Source of the DNA: Heterostelium album PN500
Taxonomy: Eukaryota; Evosea; Eumycetozoa; Acytosteliales; Acytosteliaceae
Assembly (NCBI RefSeq): GCF_000004825.1
Contig: NW_008805085.1
Location: forward strand, 806,001 to 870,000
Length of the DNA stretch: 64,000 nt
Direction: 5' to 3'
Part shown: positions 58,701-64,000 of the stretch, one piece after another
Position numbering within the stretch: position 1 is the stretch's first letter
Layout: each line of letters begins with the position of its first letter
The notes under the pieces: model-generated
Database searches by the model: none
What the model was told of the DNA's origin: nothing
Seen by the model: the letters and a program-made list of their open reading frames with translations, nothing else
Program-made: the position numbers and the translations under genes

Positions 58701-59474
58701 TTTGAAATCGTTTTGGTACTTGGAAACTTTATCAACTATGGAACGGTGCGTGGTGATCAATCCGGTTACAAAGTGGACTGTATGATAAAACTGGCCGACA
58801 CCAAATCGGCCGATCTCCAATCGAATCTTATTCACACACTCGTCGAGTATTGCGAAGAGAAGGAACCATCGTTGTTGGCGTTTGCCGACGAGTTGCCATC
58901 GCTCGATGTCGCCAAGCGTGTCGTCTGGTCGGGTGTCGTCGCCGATCTCTCGATGTTGTCACGTGAATTTTCGCTGTGTAAATCGATTGTCGACCAATTC
59001 CAAAAATCCAACGAACCATTCTGCGAAACCATGGTGCCATTCCTCGAGTTGGCAGCGATCGAGCTCGACAAACTAAAGAAACTCCAAGCAAACACCGAAG
59101 AGAGTTTCAAGAAACTATGTATATACTTGGGTGAGGACAGCACCAAGATCACACCAGACGAAATATTCGAATTGTTCTCGAGATTCGCTACATTGTTCGA
59201 AGCGGGTCTCTTGTTACTCCAACAGATTCGCGAGCAACAGGAGAAAGACTCGAAGCGCGAACAACAAAAGTTGCTCCGTGCAGAACTCAAACTCAAACTC
59301 GCTGGCAAGATCCAAGCGAACAACCCACAGAAAAAAGACGATCAAGACGAGGACATTGTAAATGATTTATTATTGGCAGTACGTGACGGTGATGTTTTCA
59401 GAAAAGGTAGAAGAAAGGTAGTTTTAAACAGAGCCGATTCAAATCATCTTTCACAATTATCACCTGCAAAGTAA
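55746..59474 (+). CDS. Formin with C1, FH3, FH1, FH2 and DAD
   Basis: Exons 55746..56087 and 56163..59474 give 1217 residues. An unstructured N-terminus precedes a C1-type zinc finger split by the intron (residues about 98-145: HQFKPYRSSSPCVFCGEN, then HSYKCSQCGIVCHKKC). The GTPase-binding/FH3 region is at about 252-555 (start DERIIDSMFEALAKERG). A helical linker leads to FH1 with four Pro blocks (about 704-756), which bind profilin-actin. FH2 runs about 772-1160 (LKALQWTKMP, then GNFINYGTVRGDQSGYKVD). The end NDLLLAVRDGDVFRKGRRK is a DAD, so autoinhibition released by a Rho-family GTPase is expected. It nucleates and elongates unbranched actin filaments at the cortex. The C1 finger may add lipid targeting. 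Length is close to several D. discoideum formins; I do not assign which. Confidence 0.92.
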
Positions 59475-60980
59475 AAAGGAAAAAAAAACTAAAAATAAAA
59501 AAAACAACTTATCTTTATTTATCTAATCAAAAAAAAAATCATATTTAATCTTTATTTAATTAAAGATATTATTAATTAATAATTATTAAGCTTTTTGACA
59601 GCTGTCAAACAAACAATTAATTCAATTGAATTATTAATCACATCATCATTGATTTTAAAACAATTCTGTGAAATCAAATCCGGATATTTCTGTGTTTTAA
59701 AAAAAGAAACAAAAAATTTGCCTGATCCAATTGGTGATCGATTGATTTATTTAATTTTTATTTTTTTCACCAAAAAAACAAGACTGGTAAAGGTCGTTTA
59801 ACTATCAGATCTATAAAAATATTTTTTTAAAAAAATCAAATTGATCCAAAGGTCAAACAAAATAATAATTTTATCAGATATACTTTATTTATTTTACAAT
59901 AAATCTATATAAAACAATAGTCTACCAGTATTTATCTTACAGTAAGTTAATATTAAAAATAATAAATTTTAAGTTTACTTTATTTCGTCATTGTATTTAA
60001 AATTCGAATTCTAATTTATCAAAATTACGAGACGAGTCGATTGTATTTATTAAAATTCTGATAGCTTTTGTGAGACAAATTGTTTGTTTAAAATAGATAG
60101 ATCTCAAAATCTACGTATTTGTCTTTCTTTCACACTTTTTGACTCCAAAAACATATTTTTTTTAACAGCCCACATTTTTTTGTTTATTTTTGTTTTATTT
60201 TTAATCAATCAACCATGTGATTAATCACAATCATCTTAAGTATATAGTTACTTAAGATCTCAAATATCTAATATGTTTTGATCGGCAAATAAATACTTTT
60301 TCTATCTTCAAAAGCAAATCTAATAATTATAGTAAGTAAATAAATGTTTGCACACTTCAAATATGAGGTTAGATTAATTTAGGTTTACAACATCAAAACA
60401 AAACAAATCACACAAATATTATTATATAAAGATCTATATATAAAATATTAACGGATGACATCTTTTACCCACAAGATAGACCACTCACTTTGCTAATACA
60501 TTGATTTTTGTAAAAAACAAGTGACACACACCTCCTATTCAATACAAACAATACAGTAAAGTGTCACTTTTGATCGATACGCAATTTACTGATGTAAAAG
60601 TAATATATTTAAAAGCATTTTAACTCTACTCATTTGTTTGTTAGTCAATTAGAAAAAATATATTATTTTTTATTTTTGATTATCGTGTTGTTATTGTTTG
60701 TTATTTATTAAATAAGAAATATGTTCAACTTATTCTATCGAAAAACATTATTTTATAATTATTTATAACTGCCTTTTTATTTATTTAAAATTCACTAACA
60801 GTAAAGTACTTCCAAACATTTTAGATTAAATTTATTTATTATTCAGAAACTGGATTGTATTTTTAAAAAAATATAACTTTGGAAATAATAATAATAATAA
60901 TAATCTGATACGAATCAATTTCTGTATATAAGCAGCGAAGAAGTTAATCAACAGTTTTCAACTCTAAAAACACACCGAAA
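59475..60980. other. Intergenic
   Basis: 1.5 kb A/T-rich. TATATAAGCAG near 60925 could be the TATA region for the following gene. A 68-codon frame at 59595 is not convincing. No RNA gene was recognised. Confidence 0.5.
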
Positions 60981-63900
60981 ATGGTTAGAGTAAACTGTGA
61001 TTATATTCCAGCTTGGCCAATTGTCTATTATAAAAATACATCAAAGACAATCTTACATATTCTATGGCCATTAATTACATGGTAAATATAAACAAAAATT
61101 AATTGATAATCGAAAAGTTTAATAATAATTATATTTAATTAATAATTATATTTTAATAGGAGTGAATCTGCATCTGGAAATAAAGTATTTGCATTATTAT
61201 ATTTCCTATTTAGATTGGCATGGAAAGAGAGATCTTCTACCCAGTATGTCGACTTTTTCTGGCCAATTATACATCTCGAATTTAATGACAATGGATTTAG
61301 ATTTGGAATACGTCCATTGTTTTGGATTATATCTACCGATCGAACGTTTAAACTATCCATATTGGGTATTATCAATATATTCTCAAAGGACAGCGGTGAT
61401 GACGTATGGGTAGTACTGTTTCCATTCTTTTGGTATCGATACAAGAATGGAAAGGTATTCTATACGATACCACCGATTCTCTGGGTTTCCGGAGATGGCG
61501 ATGACAAACTAAAGGTGGTACTACTGCCACTCGGTGTACTCAGTAAGGGTAGCAGTGGATGGTGGCTAAACGTTGCATTCTTTTTCCACCTGGCGATACG
61601 CGACAGTGGCGATAAAGTATATTTCCATCTTCTGCCGTTCCTCGTCGTCAAGAAAGCGAGAAATCTGAATATCAACATCTGTGGTCTGATTCACTATCAG
61701 CTAAAGCACAACGATAAGTATTTCTTTATGTTTACGCCGTTGTTCTTGATGTTTGGTGGTAATGATAGTCATTTCTCACTGTATATGATTCCACTGCTGG
61801 TGTATCGACGTACCGCTTCATCGTCGCTCTTCATCTTTATGTTCATTTTCTATAGGATAAAGAATAGCAGTAGGTTGATATCGATGTTGATTCCACTGTA
61901 TTTCTATAGAGAGTGGGATCAGAAGCGATCTCGTTATCTCAATATTATGGGACTTTACAATTTCCGTCGGTTGTACAGCGAAAACTTGGTACACATTATT
62001 TTAGCACCGATTCTATGGATCAGAATAGCAAAGGGTACCTCATTCACATTCCATCTTTGGCCAGCATTTGGTTTCAAGATCTCACAGAAATCCAGAGGAT
62101 TCAACATCTACGTCCTCTATCCGTTGATTATTTACAAGAACAAACGTAATGGTGACTTTAAACGATTCATGTTTATCTATCCGCTCTGTCACTATTACCA
62201 CGATAAACAAGAAAAAACTAGAATTCGGTCATTCCTTCCAGTATTTTATTATAAATCACAGCCATCGGGAGTGTTTGGTTTCTTCCTTCTCTATTTCTGG
62301 TATAAAGACCGTACCAATAGCAATCAAATCAGTATGGATGTCATTCGAAGAGCCGATGAACCAACCCCAGAGATCGATCCAGAGTTACGCGATGTACCAG
62401 TTCCACCACCTGCAAAACAAGTACCAGAAGTTGAATATCAAATTCGTGGATTTCTTCCATTCTTTTACTTTGTTTCCAAGAGATCAGAGAATCTTGTCAT
62501 CCTATTACCTTTATTCTTTGTCAAATGGAACACTCAAATGGTCGACTCGAAATTCGTATCGTTAATATACTATCAATCGAAATACGAAGATCATTTCTTG
62601 GTGCGTTGGTTGCTACCGGTGTTCTACCAGAAACACACATCAGAGAAAACACTGGTACTCTCACCGGTCTACTATTACTACAGCAGAGGAACCAGACGAT
62701 TCCGTCTCATTCTCCCGGTATTTATTGACTTTATCAAAGGAGAGACACACTTTATCTATTGTTTCCCAACATTCATTCACTACCGAAAGTCTATCTTTAA
62801 GTTCACTTCGTTCTTCCCAATCTATTTCCGAACCCAAGATGCTACCAAGAACGAGTTGTTCACTTACTACTTCCCAATTTGGGGCAGTGGATCGCAAGGA
62901 TCAAAGTCGAATACTTACTACTTTTTGTTCCCTCTGTTTGGATATAAATATGACCGCGAGACTCACGCCAAACGCATCGATATATTATTCCCATTGTTCC
63001 ACTTTGACCGTGACCCCGAATCGTATTCGTTGCGTCTGCTTCCAATTTTCTGGCGTTCCTACAACGAACGTAATGAATTCCTTTTGGTTATGCCATTCTA
63101 CTGGAAGTTTGTCACCGACAAAGATACACGTGCACAAATCAACACTTTGTTCATACCATTCTATTTCAAACGTGACTCTGCCCAATATTTGTTCACATTT
63201 GCATCGCCGGCGCTGCTACCACCCTACTATATTCACTACCACCGTGAAGCAAGCCAGGTTGAGCAAACTTATGTATTCCCATTCTTTGCTCACAAGATAA
63301 AGGGACTGGATCATCTGCGATGGTTCCTTCTCTATGTGTACCGACACACTTGGCGTGACTTTAGCGATGAGATGTACATGAATGTATTGCTTTACTTCAA
63401 GTTAAACAATCCAAAATATCGTATATCCGGTTTCATTCCTCTCTATATTGAATGGTTTGCCAAAGAAACTCAAAAGTATCATCTAAGAACCCTTTTCCTT
63501 TTGGCATACGACCGTATAAAGACAGACCTTAGACGTCAGAAACGTATTTGTCTCTTCTATCTCATCTCGAATCGTGTTACTCTTTTCCTCTGGAAGAAAA
63601 CAAAGAAGTCTTCAACTGGACACGTTGTTAGTAGTACACCGGCACAAGGCGCAGATGAAGAAGGAAGTTTGGGTACTGACATTGATCGACCAGCTCCTCC
63701 TAAACCTCATTTCGATCACCACTCAAAGAAGATATTCCTATTCCCGATTTTCCATTACTGCTCATCGAGCACTGATAAATATTATCAACTCTGTTTCCTT
63801 TGGTTCGTTAAGCCATGGTTATCATTTATCTACCGCTTCAAGAGTGAAACTGAGAGTTGCTTCCAAGTACTCTTTGCCTTCTACTACAATTGTTCGTCTA

Positions 63901-64000
63901 CATTGAAGCAGCTTGCTATTATCTGGTTCTTCAATCCCAATGTTGGATTGTTCCTCTACGAAAAGACACCGTTCGTTGTGATCAAGAGAATATTCCCATT
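60981..64000 (+). CDS. Giant repeat protein with hydrophobic-Pro-aromatic repeats, runs off the window
   Basis: Exon 1 60981..61081 (MVRVNCDYIPAWPIVYYKN...) joins in frame (split Trp codon) to an exon from 61160 that stays open to the last base: about 980 residues and no stop. The chain is a repeat of short strands with the core L-L-P-hydrophobic-aromatic-aromatic, every 25-40 residues: VLFPFFWYRY, YMIPLLVYRR, SFLPVFYYK, GFLPFFYFV, FLFPLFGYKY, ILFPLFHF, LLPIFWRSY, FIPFYFKR, YVFPFFAHK, GFIPLYIEW, FLFPIFHY; I count about 29. Between them are charged loops rich in Lys, Arg, Asp and Tyr. Two linkers are disordered (about 62340-62430 and 63600-63720, Pro/acidic). No signal peptide, no catalytic motif. 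It could be a beta-rich membrane or lipid-associated protein; the family is not recognised. Confidence 0.8.

Noticed and set aside
1-64000. CRISPR arrays, operons, bacterial promoters
   Set aside because: Spliced eukaryotic genes throughout; the tandem triplet and hexamer repeats are microsatellites, not spacer arrays.

Overview
The window is dictyostelid (social amoeba) nuclear DNA. The evidence is very AT-rich intergenic DNA with long A and T tracts, short GTAAGT...AG introns (mostly 55-120 nt), Gln/Asn/Thr/Ser homopolymers inside proteins, and gene types known from this group (FH3-FH2 formin, VPS37, AAMP, F-box proteins, Ty3/gypsy relics). Several genes use many C-ending codons (the flavin oxidase at 43461-45057 most clearly), which fits a dictyostelid other than D. 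discoideum better. That is inference, and the species is not determined.

Layout. 1-16.6 kb is ordinary gene space: a kinase of the adenylate kinase family (5' end outside the window), a hemerythrin-domain protein, a zinc-finger/bromodomain-like protein, an F-box protein (minus), VPS37 of ESCRT-I (minus), an 88-residue protein, the WD40 protein AAMP (minus), an unidentified protein (minus) and a small protein of a family otherwise typical of phages. 16.6-21.7 kb holds a tandem pair of secreted proteins of unknown function. They show a sharp 197-bp identity tract, a broken third copy upstream, and one GC-AG intron in the second gene.

22.3-33.4 kb is an accessory island. It starts at an intact PMP3 (UPF0057) membrane peptide gene and contains two Ty3/gypsy relics in opposite orientation, an inverted duplicate of PMP3 (pseudogene), a second inverted repeat around an integrase region, a direct repeat whose left copy is interrupted by a small element with perfect 26-bp terminal inverted repeats, and coding relics that I cannot name. 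No tRNA gene was recognised in it.

33.9-64 kb is gene space again: a four-helix membrane protein, an SK-channel-like protein whose selectivity-filter region is not GYG, an FSH1-type hydrolase, a secreted bicovalent flavin oxidase, an RBR ubiquitin ligase with an apparent one-base frameshift, a disordered protein carrying a PYM motif, a His/Lys-repeat zinc-ribbon protein, an ependymin-like secreted protein, a C1-FH3-FH1-FH2 formin, and a very long open frame running off the right edge that encodes about 30 repeats of a hydrophobic-Pro-aromatic motif.

Exon structures were derived by hand from splice signals and reading phase; exon lengths add up in frame wherever full coordinates are given. 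Family names rest on recognised motifs, not on database searches.
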